Source of the DNA: Sphingobacterium sp. R2
GTDB taxonomy: Bacteria; Bacteroidota; Bacteroidia; Sphingobacteriales; Sphingobacteriaceae
NCBI RefSeq assembly: GCF_040760075.1
Contig: NZ_CP142884.1
Coordinates: 496,001-560,000, forward strand
Length of the DNA stretch: 64,000 nucleotides
Reading direction: 5' to 3'
Part shown: piece by piece, positions 54,785-64,000 of the stretch
Layout of the letters: every line of letters starts with the position of its first letter
How positions within the stretch are numbered: position 1 is the stretch's first letter
The notes under the pieces: model-generated
What the model saw: only the letters and a program-made list of their open reading frames with translations
Databases searched by the model: none
What the model was told of the DNA's origin: nothing
Position numbers and translations under genes: made by a program

Positions 54785-56131
54785 ATGAAAAAAAACATTT
54801 ATATATTGTTTTTATTGCTTATAGCTTCAATTCAGGCTAGTCTAGCACAACGTCAGGTGATTGACCGTGTTGTCGCAACAGTTGGATCGGGCATTATCTT
54901 ACAGTCCGACGTGGATATGCAATATTCGCAATGGTTAGCGCAAGGAAACAAACCTAATGAAAACTTTAAATGCGGTGTACTTGAGCAATTAATCATTCAG
55001 AAACTGCTTTCCCAGCAGGCCGTAATTGACTCTATTGATGTAACAGAAACTGAAGTCGACGACAACCTTAACTCCCGTTTACGCCATATGTCGCAACAGG
55101 CTGGAGGTCAAGAACGTCTTGAGAAATTTCTCAACCGCTCGTTATTACAATACAAGGAAGAAATGCGTGCAAGTGTTTTTGAACAATTGAAAGCCAACAA
55201 GATGCAACAAAACATTGTTCAAAAAGTTGACGTAACACCATTGGAAGTAAAACGTTATTTTGAAGGCCTGAATCAAGATAGCCTTCCTTATTTCAATACT
55301 GAAGTCGAAATTGGTGAAATTGTCATGATGCCGAAGTTGACAGATGAGGAAAAAAAAGAACAACGAGACAAAATTGAAGGTATCCGAAAACAGATTATAG
55401 AGGGATCGGATTTTGGTACAATGGCTCGTATATATTCCCAAGACCCAGGATCAGCGCCCTACGGTGGAGATTTGGGTTTCGGTACTCGCGACAACTACGT
55501 CAAGGAATACTCTGCGATGGCATTTAAATTAAAACCTGGAGAAATATCGCCCATTGTAGAATCTAAATATGGTTTCCATATTATTCAGGTACTCGAAAGA
55601 CGTGGCGAAGAGGTTCACACACGCCATATCCTAATGAAGATTAATCCTGGTGCCGCAGCGTTAGAACGGACCAAAAATAAACTGGACAGTATTTATAAAT
55701 TAGTAGTTGACAAAAAAATGGATTTCTATCATGCTGCCACAAATTATTCCGATGCAGAGGAAAGTAAATTCAATGGTGGTATGATCCTCAATCAGGACGG
55801 ATCGAGCCGCACAACAGTAATTCCTATGGATGGCTTGGAGAAATCAGTATTTACAGCAATTGATCAGCTAAAACCTGGAGAATATTCCAAACCAGCACAG
55901 TTTACAGACAAAATGGGCGATGTTGGCTATCGCTTCAATTATTTAAAAACACGTATTCCTCCACACAAAGCTAATTTGGACGAAGATTTTACCAAAATTA
56001 AAGAGGCGGCCAGACAAGATAAAATCAATCGCAATCTGAGCAAATGGTTTGACGATAAATCCAAAACAACATTTATTGATATCAGTGATGAATTTGGTTC
56101 ATGTGATGAATTGAAAAAATGGAGAAAATAA
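54785..56131 (+). CDS. SurA-like periplasmic chaperone/peptidyl-prolyl isomerase
   Basis: A 448 aa protein with signal peptide (MKKNIYILFLLLIASIQASLA). The SurA N-terminal region spans about 24-165 ('IDRVVATVGSGIILQSDVDMQ', 'CGVLEQLIIQKLLSQQAVID'). Two parvulin (PpiC) domains follow: the first at about 172-275 with 'GSDFGTMARIYSQDPGSAPYGGDLGFG' and 'FGFHIIQVLERRG'-type ends (here YGFHIIQVLERRG), and a second, more diverged one at about 276-385. Such proteins guide outer-membrane proteins to the BAM machinery. It has its own terminator. Confidence 0.9.
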   Translation: MKKNIYILFLLLIASIQASLAQRQVIDRVVATVGSGIILQSDVDMQYSQWLAQGNKPNENFKCGVLEQLIIQKLLSQQAVIDSIDVTETEVDDNLNSRLRHMSQQAGGQERLEKFLNRSLLQYKEEMRASVFEQLKANKMQQNIVQKVDVTPLEVKRYFEGLNQDSLPYFNTEVEIGEIVMMPKLTDEEKKEQRDKIEGIRKQIIEGSDFGTMARIYSQDPGSAPYGGDLGFGTRDNYVKEYSAMAFKLKPGEISPIVESKYGFHIIQVLERRGEEVHTRHILMKINPGAAALERTKNKLDSIYKLVVDKKMDFYHAATNYSDAEESKFNGGMILNQDGSSRTTVIPMDGLEKSVFTAIDQLKPGEYSKPAQFTDKMGDVGYRFNYLKTRIPPHKANLDEDFTKIKEAARQDKINRNLSKWFDDKSKTTFIDISDEFGSCDELKKWRK

Positions 56132-56154
56132 TAAGTTTAAAACACTTATCACCC

Positions 56155-56191
56155 AAAAAGGGCTTGAATATTTGATATTCAAGCCCTTTTT
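56155..56191. terminator. Intrinsic terminator after the SurA-like gene
   Basis: A perfect 17-bp stem (56155-56171 with 56175-56191) with a 3-nt loop and T5 at the end, 23 nt after the stop. A's at the left arm allow it to work also for the convergent gene at 56210. Confidence 0.85.
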
Positions 56192-56209
56192 ATTTTGCAC
56201 CCGTCGTTA

Positions 56210-57094
56210 TTATTTTTCAAACATCATCTCAATCAGAATATTCCAATTGGCCTTCTTGACATCATCTTTCGCCAATTCGCTGAGTTGCCAGATACGAATA
56301 TAATTATACTTGACAACTTTATCCTTCTGTCTCACCGTTGCCGTGCCTTTTGTATAGGCGAAATCCCCGCTGTAAGAACGTTTTACTTCTTCGGGAACGG
56401 TTTCTATTGTCATTCGTTGCTTTTTGAGATAGGCCATCATATTCGCCTTCCCTTCCATCGGACTGGTCCAGGGAAACAAAAACCGGACATCTTCACTTAA
56501 AAATTCCTTATATGCAGTTTGGTTATCGGCTTTCAATACTGTCGACATTAACTTGTCTGTTTCTAAAACAATATCTTCCCGCTGATTTAAGCGTACTTTA
56601 GAACGATGTTTCAAATACCATGAATCGGTAGGTTCGATATATTCTAAATCAAATTCACCGTCGTTCCCATTGTTTTCCACCTCGGCGCGAATATCGACCA
56701 GCCACTTGCCCTTCTTATTCCGCTTCCATACCGTGAGATATTCTCCATGTCGCAATCGCGCACCCACCTTCTGAAAATCCATAGACCCCGAAGTCACGCC
56801 AAACTCCTGACTCTTCGCAATCAGCGCAAACGTAGGTTGCCAGTTTAAGACATCCGGAATATTTGGTCTATTATTCAGATAATTATAAGCATTTACTGCC
56901 GAAGGAACATAAAACGTAGATTCTTTATCAATAATCGAAAGAAACGCTTGGTGCGGTGTAGAGGCTTTAGCCAATGCTGCTGCATCCTTATCTGCCTGCA
57001 GTAGGCTGCCAACTTTCTCGGGTATCTGCGCATATAGTGTTGTACCCAAAACACTCATCACTGTAAAAACAGATAACCTATTCCAAAAATTCAT
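56210..57094 (-). CDS. Secreted protein with two NTF2/SnoaL-like domains
   Basis: A 294 aa protein from the ATG at 57094 (a TTG two codons upstream is also in frame). The signal peptide is about 23 residues (MNFWNRLSVFTVMSVLGTTLYA). Two similar halves follow. The first, 'ALAKASTPHQAFLSIIDKESTFYVPSAVNAYNYL' with 'RLRHGEYLTVWKRNKKGKWLVDIRAEVE', and the second, 'VLKADNQTAYKEFLSEDVRFLFPW' with 'GDFAYTKGTATVRQKD', both fit the DUF4440/SnoaL-like NTF2 fold. Function is unknown. It is convergent with the SurA-like gene. Confidence 0.65.
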   Translation of the reverse strand: MNFWNRLSVFTVMSVLGTTLYAQIPEKVGSLLQADKDAAALAKASTPHQAFLSIIDKESTFYVPSAVNAYNYLNNRPNIPDVLNWQPTFALIAKSQEFGVTSGSMDFQKVGARLRHGEYLTVWKRNKKGKWLVDIRAEVENNGNDGEFDLEYIEPTDSWYLKHRSKVRLNQREDIVLETDKLMSTVLKADNQTAYKEFLSEDVRFLFPWTSPMEGKANMMAYLKKQRMTIETVPEEVKRSYSGDFAYTKGTATVRQKDKVVKYNYIRIWQLSELAKDDVKKANWNILIEMMFEK

Positions 57095-57137
57095 ACGCAA
57101 AATGATTTCCTCTTTAATAAATTCGATTTCTTCTCTA

Positions 57138-58604
57138 TCAAATCTTATTCCAAAGTGTTCCTTCTTTACTATCTTTCAATTGAATTCCAATAGTAGTAAG
57201 CTCATCACGAATACGATCGGAGGTAACGAAGTCTTTATTTGCTTTTGCTTCATTACGTAGCTTAATAACCAGATTCATAACATCGTCAATATCATCTGAT
57301 ACGGATGTCTGATCGTTTCTAAGCCCCAGGATATCCTCGACAAACTCTTTCATGAATACTTTCAGGTTTTCCAATCCTTCTGCCGAAACCTTTGCCTTAC
57401 CATCATAAATTGAATTGATGATACGTACAATTTCAAACAATTCGGCAATGAGCACAGGACTATTAAAATCGTCATCCATAGCGGCGTAACACTTGCGGCG
57501 GATTTCAGCCAAATTGAATGAATCAGCACCTTTCGACACCTTCAATTTATCTAACAAGCTTATGGCAGTCATTAGGCGTTTATAGCCCTTGTCGGCCGCA
57601 TCCAGTGCCTCATTGGAGAAATCCAAGGTACTTCTATAATGCGCCTGTAGCATAAAAAAGCGTACAGCCATTGGCGAATATCCTCTATTCAGTAAGGGAT
57701 GATTTCCTGTAAACAACTCACCTGGCAAGAAACCATTTCCAGCAGATTTAGACATACGGGCGCCGTTTACAGTCAGCATATTGGTATGCATCCAGTACTT
57801 TGCCGGACTCGTATGGTTACAGGCTTCAGACTGTGCAATTTCATTGGTATGGTGTGTAGCAGCCAAATCCATTCCACCACCATGAATATCAAATTGATCG
57901 CCGAGGTACTTTCTGCTCATAGCTGAACATTCGATATGCCAGCCCGGAAAGCCAACGCTCCAGGGAGCAGGCCAACGCATGATCGTTTCGGGCTTTGCTT
58001 TGATCCACAAGGCAAAATCCAAACGTCCCTTTTTCTCATCCTGACCACTCAATTCACGGGTGTTATTGAGCATATCCTCTAATTTACGATTGGTCAATAT
58101 CGTATAATCATACGTTTCAACGTATTTCTCAACATCAAAATATACGGTACCATTCCGCTCGTAAGCATAGCCATTTTCCATAATCTGCTCGATCATTTCG
58201 ATCTGCTCGCAAATATGCCCTGTCGCCGTAGGCTCAATACTTGGCGGCAAGGTATTAAAAAGGCGCAATACGTCGTGAAAACCTATTGTATACTTTTGTA
58301 CAATTTCCATAGGCTCCAACTGTTCCAATTTTGCCTTTTTTGCAAACTTGTCGTCTCCCTCATCACGATCGCCCTCCAAATGTCCTGCATCCGTAATATT
58401 GCGCACATAACGCACTTTATAACCAAGATGACGCAAGTATCTAAAAATCAAATCAAAAGAAACGAACGTCCGACAATTACCCAAATGTACATCACTGTAT
58501 ACAGTAGGGCCACAGACGTACATACCAACGAGATTGGCATGAATGGGTTCGAATTTTTCTTTTGTTCGCGAAAGGGTATTGTATAAAACGAGATTATGGT
58601 CCAT
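57138..58604 (-). CDS. cysS: Cysteine-tRNA ligase
   Basis: A 488 aa class I aminoacyl-tRNA synthetase. The zinc and nucleotide region 'MYVCGPTVYSDVHLGNCRTFVSFD' contains the HIGH-type motif as HLGN, and the KMSKS motif appears as RMSKS in 'GARMSKSAGN'. Further zinc ligands are seen in 'GWHIECSAMSRKYLG' and 'HHTNEIAQSEACN'. It charges tRNA-Cys in the cytoplasm. Length is typical. It follows der on the same strand after 20 nt and is probably co-transcribed with it. Confidence 0.96.
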   Translation of the reverse strand: MDHNLVLYNTLSRTKEKFEPIHANLVGMYVCGPTVYSDVHLGNCRTFVSFDLIFRYLRHLGYKVRYVRNITDAGHLEGDRDEGDDKFAKKAKLEQLEPMEIVQKYTIGFHDVLRLFNTLPPSIEPTATGHICEQIEMIEQIMENGYAYERNGTVYFDVEKYVETYDYTILTNRKLEDMLNNTRELSGQDEKKGRLDFALWIKAKPETIMRWPAPWSVGFPGWHIECSAMSRKYLGDQFDIHGGGMDLAATHHTNEIAQSEACNHTSPAKYWMHTNMLTVNGARMSKSAGNGFLPGELFTGNHPLLNRGYSPMAVRFFMLQAHYRSTLDFSNEALDAADKGYKRLMTAISLLDKLKVSKGADSFNLAEIRRKCYAAMDDDFNSPVLIAELFEIVRIINSIYDGKAKVSAEGLENLKVFMKEFVEDILGLRNDQTSVSDDIDDVMNLVIKLRNEAKANKDFVTSDRIRDELTTIGIQLKDSKEGTLWNKI

Positions 58605-58624
58605 GTTTAATCGCTGCTTGAAAG

Positions 58625-59926
58625 CTATTTTTGTCTAAAATATATTTGAATTGGCACACCATTAAAGTCAAAATTATCACGTAATTTATTCTCTATAAAG
58701 CGTTTATATGGATCTTTGATGTATTGTGGCAAATTACAGAAGAACGCAAACATGGGTGTTCTTCCTGGCAATTGTGTTACATATTTAATTTTGATGTATT
58801 TACCTTTTAAGGATGGTGGTGGATAGTTTTCAATAATATCCAGCATCACTTCATTCAACTTGGACGTTGGGATTTTCTTTGTTTTGTTAGCATATACCTT
58901 ATCAGCAACCTCCAACACCTTAAGAACACGTTGTTTTTCGGTTACGGAAGTGAAGATAATAGGCACATCAGTAAAAGGCGCTATTTTTTCTTTGATGCGA
59001 TCTTCGAACGCCTTCATGGTCTTATTATCTTTTTCGATCAGATCCCATTTGTTGACAACGATCACGATGCCTTTACGGTTTTTCTCTGCCAAGTTGAAAA
59101 TATTAACGTCCTGCGCTTCTAATCCATCTTGAGCATCGAGCATTAAAATAGTCACATCAGAATCTTCCAACGCTTTAATGGTGCGCATAACCGAATAAAA
59201 CTCGATATCTTCATTCACTTTGGACTTACGGCGAAGACCTGCAGTATCGATCAATAAAAAGTTGTGGCCATATTGATTGTAATGGATACGGATTGAATCA
59301 CGTGTTGTCCCTGCCATTGGCGTTACAATATTGCGATCTTTGCCGATCAAGGCATTTGTCAAAGAGGATTTGCCCACATTCGGGCGTCCCACGATGGTAT
59401 ATTTTGGTAAGGATTCTTCTTCTTCCTCTTCCACTTCAAAATGAGAAACAACAGCATCCAACAGTTCTCCTGTACCTGATCCTGTAGCTGACGAAATATT
59501 GAACACCTCTCCTAATCCAAAGGCATAAAACTCAGCCGATTCATGGTGCAATTTTGCGTGATCGACTTTATTCGCTACCACATAAACAGGTTTGGAGCTT
59601 CTTCTCAGAATATCAGCGATTTCGTCATCCAAGTCGGTAATGCCCGTAGTGACATCCACCATAAAGATCACGACCGATGCTTCTTCAATAGCGATATAGA
59701 CCTGATCACGGATTGCCTCTTCAAAGACATCATCCGAACCATGTACAAAACCACCTGTATCAATTACTGTAAATTTCTTTCCGATCCACTCGGCTGTTTC
59801 ATAATGACGGTCGCGCGTCACCCCGCTAAAGTCATCAACAATCGCTTTTCTACTTTCTGTAAGACGATTGAATAAGGTAGATTTACCAACGTTTGGACGA
59901 CCAACAATTGCAACAATATTTGCCAT
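58625..59926 (-). CDS. der: Ribosome-assembly GTPase Der (EngA)
   Basis: A 433 aa protein with two tandem GTPase domains, each with a P-loop (GRPNVGKST near 8-16 and GRPNVGKSS near 180-188). G3 appears as DTGG and DTAG and G4 as NKVD and NKWD, and a C-terminal KH-like domain follows. Der acts in 50S subunit maturation. An upstream frame (from 60013) is open, but '[17 protein letters not shown]' from the ATG at 59926 is the universal start of the family. cysS follows 20 nt later. Confidence 0.96.
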   Translation of the reverse strand: MANIVAIVGRPNVGKSTLFNRLTESRKAIVDDFSGVTRDRHYETAEWIGKKFTVIDTGGFVHGSDDVFEEAIRDQVYIAIEEASVVIFMVDVTTGITDLDDEIADILRRSSKPVYVVANKVDHAKLHHESAEFYAFGLGEVFNISSATGSGTGELLDAVVSHFEVEEEEEESLPKYTIVGRPNVGKSSLTNALIGKDRNIVTPMAGTTRDSIRIHYNQYGHNFLLIDTAGLRRKSKVNEDIEFYSVMRTIKALEDSDVTILMLDAQDGLEAQDVNIFNLAEKNRKGIVIVVNKWDLIEKDNKTMKAFEDRIKEKIAPFTDVPIIFTSVTEKQRVLKVLEVADKVYANKTKKIPTSKLNEVMLDIIENYPPPSLKGKYIKIKYVTQLPGRTPMFAFFCNLPQYIKDPYKRFIENKLRDNFDFNGVPIQIYFRQK

Positions 59927-60039
59927 ATTTATTTTATTTGATCCACCCACTATCGCAGCAGATGGCACTTTTATGCTAAAAATATACTTAAGGGAACAAA
60001 GATACGGATTCAAAAGGGATTATCGCGACACAAAAACAA

Positions 60040-60069
60040 AAATGGCTTTACCGTGAAGTAAAGCCATTT
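60040..60069 (-). terminator. Intrinsic terminator of the third susCD unit
   Basis: A 12-bp stem (60040-60051 with 60058-60069) with a 6-nt loop is followed on the minus strand by TTGTTTTTG. It lies 26 nt after the SusD stop at 60096 and separates this unit from der. Confidence 0.8.
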
Positions 60070-60095
60070 ATGCGGTTTAAATTATCAATATTCGC

Positions 60096-61817
60096 CTAGT
60101 TAGACGTTGGATTCTGAGTCAATTTGCCCGGATATGAATTGATCGCATCCTGAGGAATAAAATAAGTTACTCTAAAATCTGTCGGTAAAATATCTTCAAA
60201 TTGTTTTTGTGGCCCCGGATATGTACGGTTTAACGGGTCTCCATTACGGAATACATCGTAGCTGCGTTCAGCCTGATAGGCCAATTCCAACTGACGCTCT
60301 TTGTCAATCAGCTTGCTTGCACTGGCCGCATCAATTGAAGTATATCCGCCATTGACAATAGAACGATTTCTGATGGTATTTAAATCATTTAATGCAGCGC
60401 CATAATTACCTAATTTTGCATTAGCTTCGGCACGGTTTAAATAAATTTCACCCAAGCGGCTGATTACAGGTGAGTGCAATTGAGACTCCTCCCCTTCACG
60501 CGAGCATTTCACAATATAAAACTGCGGATAAGCGCGGTTTAAGGAAATATAGTAATCAATCATACCTGTATATGTTTTACCATCTGCATAGGTAATTTTA
60601 TAAGTTTGCTGCGCAGCATTGACAGCAGTTAATGTATAGACATTATCACCATCTTTACAAGTCACGGTATTCCCGTTTATAGTAGCAGGAGCCTGCACAT
60701 AGCTTAGTGTAACCGGATCGCCTGCTTTTTTGGGTACATCCTGTTTAATAAACCGAAAAACAGTTGTGTATTTTCCCGCATCATCTTTTGAATAAGTAGG
60801 TTCAATAAAGGCTGCACGTGCGTCGACAATCGTATAATGATCAGGTCTCCAGTCATTGCGACCAGTTTCATTCAATAAATCAATGTACTTGGCACTGGAA
60901 TACATCTCACCCCAGCCCATACCACCAATATTGGAATACATACCACCGATACCATAATAATGATCATCGCCCGAGAACTCAGACGCAACACGTTTCACCG
61001 CAAAGATGGTCTCCTTGTTATCTTCAGGTCTAAACGTATTGTATTTCATAAATTGCTCACGGCCCAACAGGACATATTTACCTGAGTTAATCACTTTATC
61101 TGCATACTCTACAGAAAGACGCGCATATTCCGCATTTGGATTCTTATACGTACCACTCATATACAAATATATACGGGAAAGCATCGCTTGCGCTGCACCC
61201 TTAGACGCATATGCTGCCCCTTTATCAAGTGTCATTAAAGCTTCTGCTTTTTTCAGATCACTGATCGCTTGCGCGTAAGTATCTTTTACAGACGCACGGT
61301 CCGGTAAGTTCAAATCATTGAAAACATCTTCAGGTGTGCCATTGACAATCGGAACGCCTAAGTTTGTTTCTGGACTTTGGTAGTAAGGCTTCCCGAATGC
61401 GCGACAAAGGTAAAAATACATCATTCCACGGATGTAATAACATTCACCTATTTTATTGTCCATTTCTGGACTCTGACCTTCAGCAAACATCTTGATCAGG
61501 TTCGACGATTGGGCAATCGCTTTATAACCGCTATCCCAAAAATTCTGCAAACGGTAATTATTGGGCGTTCTCGCATAGGAGATAAATTCGTAGAACGCAT
61601 CTGTCGATGACCCGCGGATCATCATATTATCACCAGCGTATTCACCAAGACGGTGCATCGGATCAGACCAAGCTTTTAACTGCGCATAAGTACCTGTTAC
61701 CATTGCATCAGGATTATTTGCAATATTTTCTTCGTCCATTGAAGTATAAGGAAGACGATCGATATCGCAGGAGGATACTGCCGTTGTGATCAAAAGTCCT
61801 ATTAATATCTTTTTCAT
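60096..61817 (-). CDS. SusD/RagB family surface lipoprotein (third pair)
   Basis: A 573 aa lipoprotein: signal peptide ending in AVSSC (Cys17), then 'DIDRLPYTSMDEENIANNPDAMVTGTYAQLKAW', a typical SusD start. The helical repeats include 'YIRGMMYFYLCRAFGKPYYQSPETNLGVPI' and the C-terminal region carries 'LNRAEANAKLGNYGAALNDLNTIRNR' and 'KERQLELAYQAERSYDVFRNG'. It is of the long, carbohydrate-type SusD subgroup, unlike the shorter two in the metallohydrolase loci. It follows the adjacent susC by 23 nt on the minus strand. Confidence 0.92.
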   Translation of the reverse strand: MKKILIGLLITTAVSSCDIDRLPYTSMDEENIANNPDAMVTGTYAQLKAWSDPMHRLGEYAGDNMMIRGSSTDAFYEFISYARTPNNYRLQNFWDSGYKAIAQSSNLIKMFAEGQSPEMDNKIGECYYIRGMMYFYLCRAFGKPYYQSPETNLGVPIVNGTPEDVFNDLNLPDRASVKDTYAQAISDLKKAEALMTLDKGAAYASKGAAQAMLSRIYLYMSGTYKNPNAEYARLSVEYADKVINSGKYVLLGREQFMKYNTFRPEDNKETIFAVKRVASEFSGDDHYYGIGGMYSNIGGMGWGEMYSSAKYIDLLNETGRNDWRPDHYTIVDARAAFIEPTYSKDDAGKYTTVFRFIKQDVPKKAGDPVTLSYVQAPATINGNTVTCKDGDNVYTLTAVNAAQQTYKITYADGKTYTGMIDYYISLNRAYPQFYIVKCSREGEESQLHSPVISRLGEIYLNRAEANAKLGNYGAALNDLNTIRNRSIVNGGYTSIDAASASKLIDKERQLELAYQAERSYDVFRNGDPLNRTYPGPQKQFEDILPTDFRVTYFIPQDAINSYPGKLTQNPTSN

Positions 61818-61840
61818 TGTTGATTTTCTAAACGTTAAAA

Positions 61841-64000
61841 TTAAAATGTTACGCTTGCGCCGAACATGTATTTGCGAACCATTGGATATACAGAAACGCC
61901 TGTAGATCTGATCATTTGACCACCCCCGCCTTTACCATCTGGTTCAGTCAATGGAAGCTCCGGATCAACACCCGAGTAGTTTGTAATCGTAAACAAATTC
62001 TCTCCAGCTAAGAATACACGTAAATTTTTGATGTTATACTTTTTCAGATCGAAGTTGTAACCCAAAGTCAAGGATCTCATTTTTAAGAAATTGTTACTTT
62101 CCAAGAAGCGTGTTGACGGTGAATTGCCTTTATCTTGGTTATCGTATCTTGCAATCGGGTGAGTGGCAACATCGCCAGGTTTTTCCCAACGGCTCCAACC
62201 ATCCTGTAACTTCATCTGGTTACGATCCGTATAGGTTCCATCCGAATCAAATTCCTGACGCGAGTAATTATATAATTTACCGCCCAAGGAGAAACCGAAC
62301 GCTGCATTCAGGTCAAACTGCTTATAACTTAAAGCCGTACTGAAACCGCCGAAAAGATCCGGATTGCCTTTTCCTACATTACGGAAGGTTGCATTGGAAT
62401 AGTTCGACGTCGTTGTCCTTGTTTCATTGCCATTGGCATCTGTCTCGTATCGATACCACATTGGCAAACCATTATCTACGTTAACTCCAGCCCACTCTTT
62501 TAAGTAATAGGTATCTACCGGAAAACCAGGTTGAAGCAGACGTTGCGCTGATCCAGCGATACCCGATCCGTCACCTGCGATAATTGGTTTTGAAACTAGA
62601 TTACCATTGGCATCTTTTGTCGCAAATAGCTCGGTCAATTTATTCACATTGTGACTCAAATTAACATCCAAGCTCCAATGTACATTGTCATTTCGAACGA
62701 TGTCGCCACCGATGGTCAATTCAATCCCCCGGTTTTGCATCTTACCAATATTTTTCCAGATAGAAGTAACACCGGTCAGACCGCTGATTGGCACTTGATA
62801 AAGTACATTATCGGTCTTCTTGTCATAATAATCAACATTGAATCGCAATCTATTCTTAAACAAGGATGCATCAACCCCAAAACCAGTTGTGTAGGTTTTT
62901 TCCCAAGTCAGATCTTTATTACCAATTTGGCTAATTAATGCCCCTGGTATACCATTATAACTTGATGATGCAGACACCGAGTAAAGACTATATTGCGGAT
63001 ATAATGAACTTGGTCTATTACCTACCGAGCCATAAGCCGCTCTCAGTTTCAAATTATCTACCCAATCAGTCTTGAACCACTCTTCCTTATTGATATTCCA
63101 ACCACCACTAACTGAAAAGAAGTTTCCATATTTTGCATTGGTACCAAAATTGGATGCTCCATCACGACGGAAAGATACCTGTGCCAAATATTTATTATCG
63201 TATGCATAGTTTGCATTAGACAAAAATGACTGTACTGCCCATTCGGAAATTCCACCTCTGGTTCGCTCTGGTTTTGCAACAACATCCAATACCTCGAAAC
63301 CATTTACAATACCTGTTCCATAAGCATCTAAGGTTTTTGTCCAATAGTCGTTAAATTCGTATGCAGCCAATCCATTCAGGCTATGTTTATCCCAGGTCTT
63401 GTTGAAACGCAAGATTTGGTTGGTATAACGACGCGCAAACTCCATGCGGTAATCCGTCACACGCCCAATTACACTTTCACCGCTGTTTGATCGCGGATCT
63501 TGATAACCACTGTCAGAATACGTATTGTAGCGATAATTGTTGACAGAAGAGAAGGTCAACCAATCCGTTAATTTGACATCGAAATCTAAGTTACCCATAA
63601 ATTCATAATTGGTATTGGCACTATGATTCCATTGGAGGTCGTACAAGTAGTTTGTACTTGCATTGTTGACCCAGCCGCTGTAACGATGTGGCACTAAATT
63701 TCCATTTGCATCGTAAGGACTGTCCCAAGGCAGGTTTCCATACATGGCATTGACATCATATTGACGATCATCTACAGCACGTCTTGATCCCGCAATAGAT
63801 GGCTTAATGGTCAGCCAATCGAAAGGCTTATAGTTGGTACGTAATCTAAAGTTATAACGATCGTAATCATATCCTTTTACAGCACCGGCTTCGTTGTAGT
63901 AACCTAAAGATAAATAAGACTGTAATTTATCATTTCCACCCTGAATAGACAAATTGTGGTTTTGGACAAACCCGGTTTTTGTCGCTAATTTCCACCAGTC
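61841..64000 (-). CDS. SusC/RagA TonB-dependent receptor, 5' part outside the window
   Basis: The frame is open to the window edge; 719 residues are visible, covering much of the barrel. The visible start 'WWKLATKTGFVQNHNLSIQGGNDK' fits the first barrel strands after the plug of SusC proteins (HNLSIQGG), and the sequence ends 'VYPMVRKYMFGASVTF', an outer-membrane C-terminal strand. Signal, any STN domain and plug lie beyond position 64000, so a signalling role cannot be judged. It precedes susD by 23 nt. No metallohydrolase, DUF4302 or sigma/anti-sigma gene accompanies the visible part. Confidence 0.92.
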   Translation of the reverse strand, partial: DWWKLATKTGFVQNHNLSIQGGNDKLQSYLSLGYYNEAGAVKGYDYDRYNFRLRTNYKPFDWLTIKPSIAGSRRAVDDRQYDVNAMYGNLPWDSPYDANGNLVPHRYSGWVNNASTNYLYDLQWNHSANTNYEFMGNLDFDVKLTDWLTFSSVNNYRYNTYSDSGYQDPRSNSGESVIGRVTDYRMEFARRYTNQILRFNKTWDKHSLNGLAAYEFNDYWTKTLDAYGTGIVNGFEVLDVVAKPERTRGGISEWAVQSFLSNANYAYDNKYLAQVSFRRDGASNFGTNAKYGNFFSVSGGWNINKEEWFKTDWVDNLKLRAAYGSVGNRPSSLYPQYSLYSVSASSSYNGIPGALISQIGNKDLTWEKTYTTGFGVDASLFKNRLRFNVDYYDKKTDNVLYQVPISGLTGVTSIWKNIGKMQNRGIELTIGGDIVRNDNVHWSLDVNLSHNVNKLTELFATKDANGNLVSKPIIAGDGSGIAGSAQRLLQPGFPVDTYYLKEWAGVNVDNGLPMWYRYETDANGNETRTTTSNYSNATFRNVGKGNPDLFGGFSTALSYKQFDLNAAFGFSLGGKLYNYSRQEFDSDGTYTDRNQMKLQDGWSRWEKPGDVATHPIARYDNQDKGNSPSTRFLESNNFLKMRSLTLGYNFDLKKYNIKNLRVFLAGENLFTITNYSGVDPELPLTEPDGKGGGGQMIRSTGVSVYPMVRKYMFGASVTF

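Noticed and set aside
59926-60013. An N-terminal extension of Der of 29 residues
   Set aside because: The extension has no family support; the universal Der start [16 protein letters not shown] begins at the ATG at 59926.

Overview
The window looks like a chromosomal piece of a Bacteroidota bacterium of the Sphingobacteriaceae type (Sphingobacterium or a close relative). The evidence is three SusC/SusD outer-membrane uptake pairs, sigma factors and FecR proteins of the kind expanded in this phylum, lipoprotein signal peptides ending in Ser/Gly-Cys, TAnnTTTG-like promoter elements, and AT-rich gaps without obvious Shine-Dalgarno sequences. No rRNA, tRNA, CRISPR array, insertion sequence or prophage was recognised.

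Positions 1-22,500 are mostly housekeeping. They hold a truncated polyprenyl diphosphate synthase, a glycosyltransferase coupled to a DUF59 protein, a KhtTU-like K+/H+ antiporter pair, an MBL-fold hydrolase, recJ, lptB, a GH3-like enzyme and ilvE. A minus-strand run follows (pdxA, a CCA-adding-type nucleotidyltransferase, a pRiA4b ORF-3-like protein, miaA), then rsmA, a FAD monooxygenase, a 2-hydroxyacid dehydrogenase, a UbiA-like membrane protein, acs and a TonB-domain protein.

Positions 22,900-25,600 are gene-poor. They contain an NTF2-like secreted protein, three very small membrane proteins, a C-terminal gene fragment and patches that look like decayed coding DNA.

Positions 25,561-47,047 form the most distinctive part: two tandem, paralogous minus-strand loci. 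Each runs ECF sigma factor, FecR anti-sigma, SusC with an STN signalling domain, SusD, an HExxH zinc-metallohydrolase lipoprotein, and a DUF4302 lipoprotein. The architecture predicts self-regulated surface uptake: substrate on SusC signals through the STN domain and FecR to free the sigma factor, while the surface lipoproteins bind and probably cleave the substrate. The loci share leader elements, but their tails differ. Locus 1 ends in a DUF4369-like protein, a PH-like membrane protein and a small membrane protein. Locus 2 ends in a strong terminator and then a barrel-like protein.

Positions 47,473-53,217 carry a complete mrpABCDEFG Na+/H+ antiporter operon, with mrpD split by a one-base frameshift at a homopolymer. 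A secreted lactonase, a SurA-like chaperone, a double NTF2-like protein, cysS and der follow. The window ends in a third SusD/SusC pair, truncated at its 5' end and without a visible regulator.
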